From Petrotoga sp. 9PW.55.5.1 (GTDB lineage Bacteria > Thermotogota > Thermotogae > Petrotogales > Petrotogaceae), in NCBI RefSeq assembly GCF_003265365.1, contig NZ_AUPM01000010.1:1-64000 (forward strand): a stretch of DNA of 64,000 nt, written 5' to 3'. Below, piece by piece: positions 41,413 through 50,297 of this stretch (position 1 is the stretch's first letter; each line of letters starts with the position of its first letter). A program made the position numbers and the translations under genes. The notes beneath the pieces are model-generated. The model ran no database searches and was not told the origin of the DNA. It saw only the letters and a program-made list of their open reading frames with translations.

Positions 41413-42390
41413 CTACCATTTTAAATGCATTGCTTCTCTTACTTCTTTCATAGTTTGTTCAGCCACTTTTCTTGCTTTCTCATTACCTTCTAAAGCTATA
41501 TTTTTAGCGTCTTGAAGGGTTGTATTTGCGAGTTTATCCCAAACAGGTTCTAACCTTTTTTTCATGTTTTTTATCAACAACTTTTTACAGTCTATACATC
41601 CTATACCTGCGGTTGTGCATCCTTTTGTTACCCAATCTTTTTCTTCTTGGGAAGGTGTAAAGGCTTTATGATAATCCCATACAGGGCATTTTTCAGGATT
41701 TCCGGAGTCTGTTCTTCTTTTTCTAGCAGGGTCAGTCATCATGGGTAATATTTTTTCTTTTAGCTCTTTTTCATTCGTTTCAATATTTATTATATTTCCA
41801 TAACTTTTGGACATCTTTCTTCCATCTGTTCCAGGAAGTTTGGGAACTTTTGATATTATAGGCTGAGATTCAGGAAATATCTCTTTGTAGGTCATGTTGA
41901 ATTTTCTTGCTATGTCTCTTGTGAATTCAAGATGATAAATTTGATCTTCTCCAACAGGGACCCTGTCACCTTTATATATTAATATATCAGCTGCTTGCAA
42001 AACTGGATAACCTAAAAAGCCTAAATTTGTAAGATCTTTGTTTGAAATATTATTAATCTGTTCTTTGTATGTTGGGATTCTTTCCAATCGGGAAACAGAA
42101 GATATCATGCCAAAAAGGAGATAAAGTTCAGCATGTTCTTTTATTGCCGATTGTATAAATAAAACACTTTTTTCAGGGTCTAGACCAACTGCTATATAAT
42201 GCCTTATAATATCAAGTGTTGATGTTTCTATAATCTCTGGTGTATCATAATGAGAAGTTAGTGCGTGCCAATCGGCTACAAAGAAGAAGTTTTCATTCGA
42301 TTTATTTTGTATTTCAACCCAATTTTCTAAAGTCACGAAATTTCCAATATGTAATTTTCCCGTTGCCCTCATTCCACTTACTACAGTCAT
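41413..42390 (-). CDS. trpS: Tryptophanyl-tRNA synthetase with probable Fe-S cluster motif
   Basis: Charges tRNA-Trp, whose gene is also in this window. A class I synthetase of 325 residues with KLHIGNFVT (14-17) as the HIGH box and GRKMSKSYGN (192-196) as KMSKS. Cys235, Cys258, Cys265 and Cys268 give the spacing Cx22Cx6Cx2C, the [4Fe-4S]-binding pattern reported for Thermotoga maritima TrpRS. The cluster is absent from most TrpRS enzymes. ATG 42390 has GGAGGT upstream. It is followed closely by scpA. Confidence 0.96.
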   Translation of the reverse strand: MTVVSGMRATGKLHIGNFVTLENWVEIQNKSNENFFFVADWHALTSHYDTPEIIETSTLDIIRHYIAVGLDPEKSVLFIQSAIKEHAELYLLFGMISSVSRLERIPTYKEQINNISNKDLTNLGFLGYPVLQAADILIYKGDRVPVGEDQIYHLEFTRDIARKFNMTYKEIFPESQPIISKVPKLPGTDGRKMSKSYGNIINIETNEKELKEKILPMMTDPARKRRTDSGNPEKCPVWDYHKAFTPSQEEKDWVTKGCTTAGIGCIDCKKLLIKNMKKRLEPVWDKLANTTLQDAKNIALEGNEKARKVAEQTMKEVREAMHLKW

Positions 42391-42443
42391 CTATTTACCT
42401 CCGATAAATAAAGATATTCATTAAATTATATCATAATTTATTT

Positions 42444-43598
42444 CTAAGGTGCCTTGAAATTGTAAATCGGGATAATTCTTTCTTTTATTTCAACTGTTTC
42501 TCTTATACTTTCTTCTATTTCATTTAAGGGTTTATAAACCATGGGAGCTTCGTCTATTGTTTTTATGCTAACGGAGGTAGTATAAATACCTTCCATAGAC
42601 TTTTTGTATTCTTCAAGGTTTAGGTTTTTCTTTGCTTGTCTTCTACTCATAACTCTTCCCGCACCGTGAGGTGCAGAGTAATTCCAATCTGGATTGCCTT
42701 TTCCGATACATATTAAACTTCCATCTCTCATATTAATAGGTATAATTAGTTTTTCACCTTGTTGTGCTGAAACAGCTCCTTTTCTGAGAATCATATTTTC
42801 AATGTCAATATAGTTATGAATTGTTGTAAACCTTTCTGAAATCGTTAAATTCATCTTTTCAATTATTTGATCTGCGATTGCTTTTCTGTTTAACATGGCA
42901 TACTCTTGGGTAATCTTCATGTCATGAAGGTAATTATGAAAAGCTTCTTTTTCCAAATAACATAACTGTTTGGGGATATTGCTTTCTACAATGGGTTTAA
43001 CTTTATTTTTCTTTCTTTTTTTCTTTTTTGAAAGAGATTGGCCTGTTAATAATGAATAAGCTAAATTTTGATAATATTCAGCGACCTGTTTCCCTAAAAA
43101 TCTGCTGCCTGAATGTATTAATAGATAAAGATTACTAGAAGAATCTTTATCTACCTCAATAAAGTGGTTCCCTCCACCTAAAGTACCGATACTCAAGATG
43201 GCCCTTTCCAAATCAATAAAATCTCTACATTTTAACTCTAATATTTTACTCTTTTCTATATAAGGGTGAGGTGTTTTTCTTATATTAAATCCAGAAGGGA
43301 TGTCTCTATTTATTAGTTTGTCTAATTTTTCAACGTTCAAATTTTTTTCATGGACTTTCACTACCTCCACTCCACAGCCGATATCCACACCAACTAAGTT
43401 AGGAACAACCTTATCTGTTATAGTCATAGTTGTTCCTATGACACAACCTACCCCCGTATGTGCATCGGGCATTATCCTTATTTTACTTTTCTTAACAAAC
43501 TCTTGATTACACAACTCTTTTATTTGTTTTATTGCCTCTTCTTCTAACTCTTTAGCAAAAACTTTCGCTTCATTGAACTGTCCTTTTATTATAAACAT
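42444..43598 (-). CDS. rtcB: RtcB-family RNA ligase
   Basis: Joins RNA 2',3'-cyclic phosphate or 3'-phosphate ends to 5'-OH using GTP and Mn2+. It has 384 residues, shorter than the 400-480 of classical RtcB. Motifs are IRIMPDAHTGVGCVIGTTM, LVGVDIGCGVEVV (metal Cys), LGGGNHFIEVD, LLIHSGSRFLGK, RKGAVSAQQGEKLIIPINMR and SAPHGAGRVMSRRQAK (GMP-accepting His region). No archease or RNA 3'-cyclase gene is near. It lies upstream of trpS, with a 53-nt gap, possibly in the same transcript. Confidence 0.92.
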   Translation of the reverse strand: MFIIKGQFNEAKVFAKELEEEAIKQIKELCNQEFVKKSKIRIMPDAHTGVGCVIGTTMTITDKVVPNLVGVDIGCGVEVVKVHEKNLNVEKLDKLINRDIPSGFNIRKTPHPYIEKSKILELKCRDFIDLERAILSIGTLGGGNHFIEVDKDSSSNLYLLIHSGSRFLGKQVAEYYQNLAYSLLTGQSLSKKKKRKKNKVKPIVESNIPKQLCYLEKEAFHNYLHDMKITQEYAMLNRKAIADQIIEKMNLTISERFTTIHNYIDIENMILRKGAVSAQQGEKLIIPINMRDGSLICIGKGNPDWNYSAPHGAGRVMSRRQAKKNLNLEEYKKSMEGIYTTSVSIKTIDEAPMVYKPLNEIEESIRETVEIKERIIPIYNFKAP

Positions 43599-43784
43599 AA
43601 TTTAACATCCTCTAAAAGCTTTCTTTGTACTTAAATAATACCACATATTTAAAATATTTTAGGATAAAAAGGCATTTTTAAAGAATTAATAAATGTAATA
43701 AAATCGAGAATGAACTTTTTCTAATTACAGTTTTTTAAAAAAAAGACGATAATAAAGTGATAAATCTAAAAGGATGTGAGAGTT

Positions 43785-45269
43785 ATGGCTTTTAATCCTT
43801 ACATTGGTACGTTTCAATTAACAGGAGCTGTTTCTGGGATGGATACCGGGGCAATGGTAGAAAAACTTATGGAGATAGAACAGCAACCATTACTTAGAGC
43901 TCAAGAGAAATTTGACACACTTCAATATAAGCAAAAACTATGGATGGAAGTTGATAACAAATTAGAAGACTTCTATGATTCTTTAATTAACTTTAAACTA
44001 AAAGGAAATTTAATTCCAAAAAGTGCTTTTTCTTCTGATGAAACAGTTTTAACTGCTTCTGCTAGGGCTGACGCGATAGATACAACATTTTATTTAAAAG
44101 TTAATTCCCTTGCTTCACAAACAGTTTTACTTGGGGAAGGTATAGATTCTGATATTACAAAAAAATCGTCTATAGGAGAAGTTATTTCTGCAACAGGTGA
44201 TTCTACATTTACAATACACAAGGGATCAGATTCTGTTGAAATTACAGTTTCAGATGGGGAAACAATACAAGATCTCATAAATAAAATAAACGAATCCAGT
44301 ATCGGTGTTGAAGCAAGATTTGATGATAAAAACGGTAAATTCTTTTTAATAAATAAAGAAAATGGAGATATAAATATTAGCGTAAGTGCTGAAGCAGATT
44401 CCCATGGAGAACTTTTGTTGACCTCTTTGAACTTAAATGGCACCCCTAATTTAACTCTAGGAAGTTATGCAGAAGTAGAGTTGTCTTTCAATGGTTCTAC
44501 CTCTGTTACAACCTATAGCAATTTGACGGAAAATTCTTTGGATATATTTGATACTACTGTTAATTTAGAATCCACATCAAGTAACTTTGTGAAAGTTTCT
44601 GTAGAACAGGATATAGATAAGAGTGTAGAAGTTATTAAAGAGTTTGTGGATAAATACAATGAAACAATAAATTATATATACGATTTATTACGTGAAGATA
44701 AAGTTACCGGTAAAGCAGAAGATGAGATGACAGAAGAAGATCATATGAAGGGAATGTTGAAGGGTGATAGGAACTTAGAAAACATTTTCTATAAGTTAAG
44801 GAATATGGTGTACTCTTCTACTGATATTTCTGATTCACAGTATAATTCCTTGTTTCAAATAGGCATTTCATCCGGTGATTTTGGAGCAGGTTATGAAAAA
44901 ACAATGAAAGGTTTACTGAGTGTTGATGAGGATAAACTTAGAGAAGCTTTATCCAACGATGCGGAAAGTGTATGGAAATTGTTTGCAACTAACGATAAAG
45001 ATAATAATAAGTTTGGATATGCACAATCTATTCAAAATTATTTATTTGATGTTACGAAATTCAATGGATATATTGATCAAGTTTCTGGAACAAATGGAAC
45101 TATTGGAAATGAAATGAGGCGAATTGCTAAAGAGATGACATCGCTGCTTGAAAGACTTCAGAGGAAAGAAGCACGGTATTATGCACAATTCTCAGCTATG
45201 GAACAAGCTATGCAACAATTAAATATGCAAGGGATGTTTATACAAAACGCCTTTTCAAATAATTCTTAA
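43785..45269 (+). CDS. fliD: Flagellar hook-associated protein 2 (filament cap) FliD
   Basis: Caps the growing filament and helps flagellin fold. It has 494 residues. The N-terminal FliD domain is FQLTGAVSGMDTGAMVEKLM, EIEQQPLLRAQEKFDTLQYK; the C-terminal domain contains SLNDEDKL-like LSVDEDKLREALSNDAESVW KLFA and ends in a coiled coil with LERLQRKEARYYAQFSAMEQAMQQLN. ATG 43785 is chosen, with AAGGATGTGA upstream; an in-frame GTG at 43776 is close. The gene stands alone, divergent from rtcB, and ends at a strong bidirectional terminator. No clear FliA-type promoter was seen. Confidence 0.94.
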   Translation: MAFNPYIGTFQLTGAVSGMDTGAMVEKLMEIEQQPLLRAQEKFDTLQYKQKLWMEVDNKLEDFYDSLINFKLKGNLIPKSAFSSDETVLTASARADAIDTTFYLKVNSLASQTVLLGEGIDSDITKKSSIGEVISATGDSTFTIHKGSDSVEITVSDGETIQDLINKINESSIGVEARFDDKNGKFFLINKENGDINISVSAEADSHGELLLTSLNLNGTPNLTLGSYAEVELSFNGSTSVTTYSNLTENSLDIFDTTVNLESTSSNFVKVSVEQDIDKSVEVIKEFVDKYNETINYIYDLLREDKVTGKAEDEMTEEDHMKGMLKGDRNLENIFYKLRNMVYSSTDISDSQYNSLFQIGISSGDFGAGYEKTMKGLLSVDEDKLREALSNDAESVWKLFATNDKDNNKFGYAQSIQNYLFDVTKFNGYIDQVSGTNGTIGNEMRRIAKEMTSLLERLQRKEARYYAQFSAMEQAMQQLNMQGMFIQNAFSNNS

Positions 45270-45271
45270 AA

Positions 45272-45300
45272 AAATCCCCCGCTTTTTTATCGGGGGATTT
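45272..45300. terminator. Bidirectional terminator between fliD and rpoC
   Basis: AAATCCCCCG (45272-45281), a 9-nt loop, CGGGGGATTT (45291-45300). A/T-rich flanks on both sides let it end fliD on plus and the long ribosomal/RNA polymerase operon on minus. Confidence 0.88.
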
Positions 45301-45310
45301 CAAATTGGTT

Positions 45311-48300
45311 TTATCCTGCTGATTTCTTTTGTTCAGCTTCAGTTACTTCTTCAGGTTTTGCTATTTCGTAATTGAGATTAGAGTATAACTTTAACCCAGT
45401 TCCTGCAGGAATAGGTTGTCCTACAATTACATTTTCTTTTAATCCTTTTAATCTGTCTACTTTTCCTTCTATAGATGCTTCTGTTAGTATTTGTACAGTT
45501 TGCTGGAAGGAAGCAGCTGATAACCAACCCTCTTTTTCCAAAGAAGCTTTAGTTATTCTTAATAATCTTCTTTCATATTTTATGGTATCCTTAGGATTAA
45601 TAAGATATTTTTTAGAAGTTCCTACAATGTGTGATTTTCCATCTTCAGTTTGTAATTCTTTGTAATCTTCATATATTTCAATTTCTTTTATGTTTGTTTC
45701 TATGATTTCGTTCAGTATTTCTTCGTTTAAATCTGTTCCTGGTTCATATATCTTATCTTCCTCTTCCTCATCTTCTACAGGGATTATTACTCTTTTTGAA
45801 AGTTTTTTCCCCAAAACCGTTTCTCGATTTTCAGATACCTTAGAATTTTCTTTTAATATTTGTTCATTTATTTTTTGAACCTTATTAAAACTTACCAGAT
45901 CTCCCGGCATGAAATCGGTGTCTCCGCCGTCTAGGATTTCTATTTTGTTTATCATTTGTCTTATTATTATTTCGAAATGTTTGTCGTGAATGTCGACACC
46001 TTGTTCGGCGTATATCTTTTTAATTTCACTTAATAAGTGATTAGATAAGGCATTGACACCTAATTCTTTTAAGATTTTTCTGGGTTTTATATTTCCTGTT
46101 GTTAGTCTTTGACCAGGTAATACTTTATCTCCTACTTCAACTACAGCTTTTGTTCTATAATCAGATTCATAACTTTCTAATTCTCCGTCTTTATTTTCAA
46201 TGATGATCTTTAATCTTCTACCTCTTTTGTTTTCTGTGTCTCTTTCAATAGCTTTGACTATTCCTTTTGTTTTCGAAAATTCTCCTTCTGGCCCTTTTGT
46301 TTTCTTTCTGGCTTCAAATAGTTCTTCGGCTCTTGGTAAACCCTGTGTTATATCTGAGGCAGTAGCAATACCTCCGGTGTGGAAGGTTCTCATGGTAAGT
46401 TGTGTGCCAGGTTCACCAATAGATTGTGCAGCGATTATTCCAACAGATTCTCCTATATCAACCATTTTATAATTTGATAAGTCCATTCCATAACATTTTG
46501 CACAGATACCGTCATCTGCTTCACAAGTTAATGGAGATCTTATAAATATTGCAGGTCTGACTTTTACTGTTTTGATACCGTGTTTTTCTAATAATTTTGC
46601 TGTTTTTAAATCAATTCTTTCTTGGTATTTTAATAGAGTAGTAATTTTATTATCTACTTCTATTTTTAGATCTTCTCCTGCATATACAAAGTCTACAGAG
46701 CCGTATTCTTTAACTTTTAATGTTTCTTTTCCATGCAGGAATATCTCTTCAATAACATCGTCTGTTACTTCTTCGCCTTTTCTTAGAATAAAGTTTCCTT
46801 CTACTTCTATATCTTCCATTGATTCTAAGAAAGAACCTTTAGGAACATCATCAAGTTTTATGATTTTTTCTGTAGATATTTCAATGTCTTTAACATAATT
46901 AGCTAGAAATAATGAGTCTTTTTCTTTTAATACTTCTCCGCGTTCATATTTTTTATTTGTTTCAGGGTTAAAGATTACATCACCAGTTTCAGGGTCGAAT
47001 ATGTCTTTTGCTAAAACTCTACCGAAAAGGAAATCAGACAAATTTTCAATCTTTGAATCATCAGACCAAAGTTCTCTAGCTTCAATCCCTCTTTCTGTTC
47101 CACAATCATCTTCGGTTATTGTTATGCTTTGAGCAACATCAACCAGTCTTCTTGTGAGATATCCAGCTGTTGATGTTCTTAAAGCAGTATCTGCTGAACC
47201 TTTTCTTGAACCATGAGTCGATGTAAAGAACTCTAATTCGGATAACCCATTTTTGAAGTTAGATGTAATAGGTACCTCGATTATCTTTCCTGAAGGATCG
47301 GCCATCAATCCTCTCATACCTGCCAACTGTTTAAGCTGATCAATATTTCCTCTTGCACCTGATTCGATCATCATCCAAATAGGATTGAAGGTGTATTTTC
47401 TATATGTTTTGGCCGTTTCTACAGTAACTTTTGCAGTGGAATTTTCCCAAATTTTAATTACCTCTTTATACCTTTCATTATCAGTTAGATACCCTTCCTC
47501 AAATAATGATTCTATTTCAAGGACTTCATTTCTTGCTTCCTCTATAAGCTCTTCCCTTTTTGGAGATATCAATACATCTCTTATGGAAATAGTTAAACCT
47601 GATAATGTGGAATAATGAAAACCGAAATCCTTTATACTATCTAAAAGATCGGCTGTTTTGTCAATTCCATGTTTCTCAAAAGTGTTGAATATTAAATCTT
47701 TCAATCCTTTTTTATCCATTTTTTTAGAGTAATTTCTTAAATCTTCCGGGACTTCTGTGTTGAAAATTATTTTTCCAATAGTTGTTTTAATCAATTTGCC
47801 ATTGTTATATCTAAACGCTATTGGTTCATGAAGAGATAATATTGATTTTTTAAGTGTTATTAAGTTATCCTGTAGGTATACATCGGAATCTATTATTTTA
47901 AGATATTCGTATGCATATGTTGCTTCTAAATCGTCTGAAAATATGAAACTTACATTTCCTTTTTTACCAATTTCTGAAACTTTCTCAGGAATTTTAGCAT
48001 TGTTAAACTTTTCGTCTTCGTGCATTGTTAGATAATACGAACCGGCTATTATGTCTTTTCCAGGCATGGATAAAGGTTTACCGTTTGCTGGAGATATTAT
48101 GTTGTAACGAGATAGCATTAGAAATTTAGATTCTGCTTGAGCAACACTAGAAAGCGGAATATGTATAGCCATTTGGTCTCCGTCAAAATCAGCGTTAAAA
48201 GGCGGACAAACCAATGGATGTAATCTTATAGCGTTTCCTTCAATTAATTTAGGTATAAAAGCTTGAATAGATACTCTGTGTAAGGTTGGAGCTCTGTTTA

Positions 48301-50239
48301 ATAACACAGGGTGACCCTTTATAACTTCTTCTAATACCTCCCATGCTTCCGGCATTTCTTTTTCAATTATAGTTTTTTTAAATTTTCTAGCACTTTTACT
48401 TGCAACGTTAGAATCTTTTAATAATTCTGCTAGAACAAACGGTTTAAAAAGTTCTAAGGCCATTTTTTTTGGTAATCCACATTCATGTATTTTTAAATCA
48501 GGACCAACAGCTATAACAGCTCTTCCAGAATAATCAACCCTTTTACCCAATAGATTTCTTCTAAATCTGCCTTTTTTACCTTTTAGTAGATCAGTTAAAG
48601 ATCTTAAAGGTCTTCTGTTTCTATCAGTCATGGGTTTTCCAACACGTCCATTATAGAAGAGGGAGTCTACAGCTTGCTGCAAAATTCTTTTTTCATTTCT
48701 TACTATTATTTCAGGAGCGTCCATCTCTAATAATTTTTTTAATCTGTTATTTCTATTAATTACTTTTCTATATAAATCGTTTAAGTCAGTAGCTGCGAAT
48801 CTACCACCTTCTATTTGAATTAAAGGTCTTAGATCGGGTGGAATTACAGGAATAATATTAGTAATCAGCCATTCTGGTCTATTACCTGATTTTATGAAAT
48901 CTTTGATCAATTTTAACCTTCGTAGTATTTTAACGCTTTTTTGACTTTTCCTGTCCATTTTTTCTAATTCGGCTTCCAATCTTGCTTTTAATACTTCGAG
49001 ATCGATTTTTCTTAACAGTTTCTGAATGGATTCTGCCCCATAACCGCTTTCAAATTGTTCGTATCTATTGATTTGATATATTTGTTCACTTCCGTCTTCT
49101 TTTCTTGCTATTAAATCTTTAACACCAAATTCTTGAAGTTGTTCTAATATTTCTTGAGTTATTTTGATTCCTTTTTCAAATTTCTTACCGGGAAACACGA
49201 TTTCTGAAACTAGTTCCTTATCTATTACTTCTTCTCTTTCTTCTTTAATCTTGGAGTTCAATATTTTCATAACTTCTTCGTAAGCTCTTGCTTCATCTTC
49301 TAGCAATATATCGCCAATTTTCTTGCCTATTCTTTTGGAAAATCTTTTGTCTATATCAGTTATCACAACTATTGGTGTATCTCTTTCAATATCTCTTTCA
49401 ACTTCTATTGAGCCGGGGTAATATTCTAGAAAGAGGGAATACTCCTTTTGTGTCAGATAATCTTCTTCAAATAAAAACCTATCTGCTAGAGGAGTTCCTT
49501 TTTCTACTTCTTGCCCATCTTCCACCATTATGGAAGCCCCTTCAAACATGGGATATTTTCTTTCTATTCCCGTTTCATCTCTGATTATTATCCATGTAAG
49601 CTCTCTTTCCGTTTCAGTCATTTCCTCTTTTATTTCTACCATTCCATCAATATCAGCTATAGGCATTCCTTTCACAGCAACTATTTTTACTGCTGGTTCT
49701 ACTCTTAAATCTAAATATTCCGAATATATTTCAAACTCCCTCTGATATAGAACCTCTCCTGGGAGATATCCTAAATTTTCGTTTTCTGAGCCGCTAAGAG
49801 TTAGATATGCTCTTTCTATAACTCTTTTTGAACCATAGTATATGATATTTTCAAGATCTTTGACGCCGATATTTAATATAATAGATAAGACAGACGGAGA
49901 AGATTTCAAATACCAAATATGAGAAACAGGTGTAGCTAATTCTATGTGACCTATTTTTCTTCTTCTGGCCTCTTTAGATTCAACTTTTACTCCACATCTC
50001 TCACATACTGTTCCTTCATATTTCTTGCCTTTGTATTTACCACAAGCACATTCGTAATCTTTAATTGGTCCAAAGGTTTTTTCACAAAACAGACCATCTT
50101 TTTCAGGTTTTCCTGTTCTGTGGTTAAGTGTTTCAGGCTTTTTAACTTCTCCGCTTGATTGTTCCAAAATACTCTGGGGGGATGCTATCCCAATTCTTAT
50201 CTTAGCAATCTTCCTTTGAAAAGAAGAAATATTTGCCAA
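45311..50239 (-). CDS. rpoC: DNA-directed RNA polymerase subunit beta'
   Basis: The largest RNA polymerase subunit, 1642 residues. The N-terminal zinc site is ECACGKYKGKKYEGTVCERC (about 63-83). The active-site motif NADFDGDQMAIHIPLS and the FNADFDG metal triad are intact, the bridge/trigger region contains SARGNIDQLKQLAGMRGLMA, and a second zinc region holds CEADDGICAKCYGMDLS. An insert of roughly 180 residues after the zinc finger (about 150-330) matches the non-conserved domain seen in Thermotoga and Thermus beta'. The start is TTG 50239, 6 nt after AAGGAGGG. It lies 58 nt downstream of rpoB and is the last gene of the operon. Confidence 0.98.
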   Translation of the reverse strand: MANISSFQRKIAKIRIGIASPQSILEQSSGEVKKPETLNHRTGKPEKDGLFCEKTFGPIKDYECACGKYKGKKYEGTVCERCGVKVESKEARRRKIGHIELATPVSHIWYLKSSPSVLSIILNIGVKDLENIIYYGSKRVIERAYLTLSGSENENLGYLPGEVLYQREFEIYSEYLDLRVEPAVKIVAVKGMPIADIDGMVEIKEEMTETERELTWIIIRDETGIERKYPMFEGASIMVEDGQEVEKGTPLADRFLFEEDYLTQKEYSLFLEYYPGSIEVERDIERDTPIVVITDIDKRFSKRIGKKIGDILLEDEARAYEEVMKILNSKIKEEREEVIDKELVSEIVFPGKKFEKGIKITQEILEQLQEFGVKDLIARKEDGSEQIYQINRYEQFESGYGAESIQKLLRKIDLEVLKARLEAELEKMDRKSQKSVKILRRLKLIKDFIKSGNRPEWLITNIIPVIPPDLRPLIQIEGGRFAATDLNDLYRKVINRNNRLKKLLEMDAPEIIVRNEKRILQQAVDSLFYNGRVGKPMTDRNRRPLRSLTDLLKGKKGRFRRNLLGKRVDYSGRAVIAVGPDLKIHECGLPKKMALELFKPFVLAELLKDSNVASKSARKFKKTIIEKEMPEAWEVLEEVIKGHPVLLNRAPTLHRVSIQAFIPKLIEGNAIRLHPLVCPPFNADFDGDQMAIHIPLSSVAQAESKFLMLSRYNIISPANGKPLSMPGKDIIAGSYYLTMHEDEKFNNAKIPEKVSEIGKKGNVSFIFSDDLEATYAYEYLKIIDSDVYLQDNLITLKKSILSLHEPIAFRYNNGKLIKTTIGKIIFNTEVPEDLRNYSKKMDKKGLKDLIFNTFEKHGIDKTADLLDSIKDFGFHYSTLSGLTISIRDVLISPKREELIEEARNEVLEIESLFEEGYLTDNERYKEVIKIWENSTAKVTVETAKTYRKYTFNPIWMMIESGARGNIDQLKQLAGMRGLMADPSGKIIEVPITSNFKNGLSELEFFTSTHGSRKGSADTALRTSTAGYLTRRLVDVAQSITITEDDCGTERGIEARELWSDDSKIENLSDFLFGRVLAKDIFDPETGDVIFNPETNKKYERGEVLKEKDSLFLANYVKDIEISTEKIIKLDDVPKGSFLESMEDIEVEGNFILRKGEEVTDDVIEEIFLHGKETLKVKEYGSVDFVYAGEDLKIEVDNKITTLLKYQERIDLKTAKLLEKHGIKTVKVRPAIFIRSPLTCEADDGICAKCYGMDLSNYKMVDIGESVGIIAAQSIGEPGTQLTMRTFHTGGIATASDITQGLPRAEELFEARKKTKGPEGEFSKTKGIVKAIERDTENKRGRRLKIIIENKDGELESYESDYRTKAVVEVGDKVLPGQRLTTGNIKPRKILKELGVNALSNHLLSEIKKIYAEQGVDIHDKHFEIIIRQMINKIEILDGGDTDFMPGDLVSFNKVQKINEQILKENSKVSENRETVLGKKLSKRVIIPVEDEEEEDKIYEPGTDLNEEILNEIIETNIKEIEIYEDYKELQTEDGKSHIVGTSKKYLINPKDTIKYERRLLRITKASLEKEGWLSAASFQQTVQILTEASIEGKVDRLKGLKENVIVGQPIPAGTGLKLYSNLNYEIAKPEEVTEAEQKKSAG

Positions 50240-50297
50240 CTCAAATCCCTCCTTGAGGGTATATTTTTATTTAAATTGAATCTAATGCAGTGTTGCT

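Noticed and set aside
43722-43752. FliA-type promoter (TAAA ... GACGATAA) for fliD
   Set aside because: GACGATAA is present at 43745-43752, but no TAAA lies at 15-16 nt upstream.
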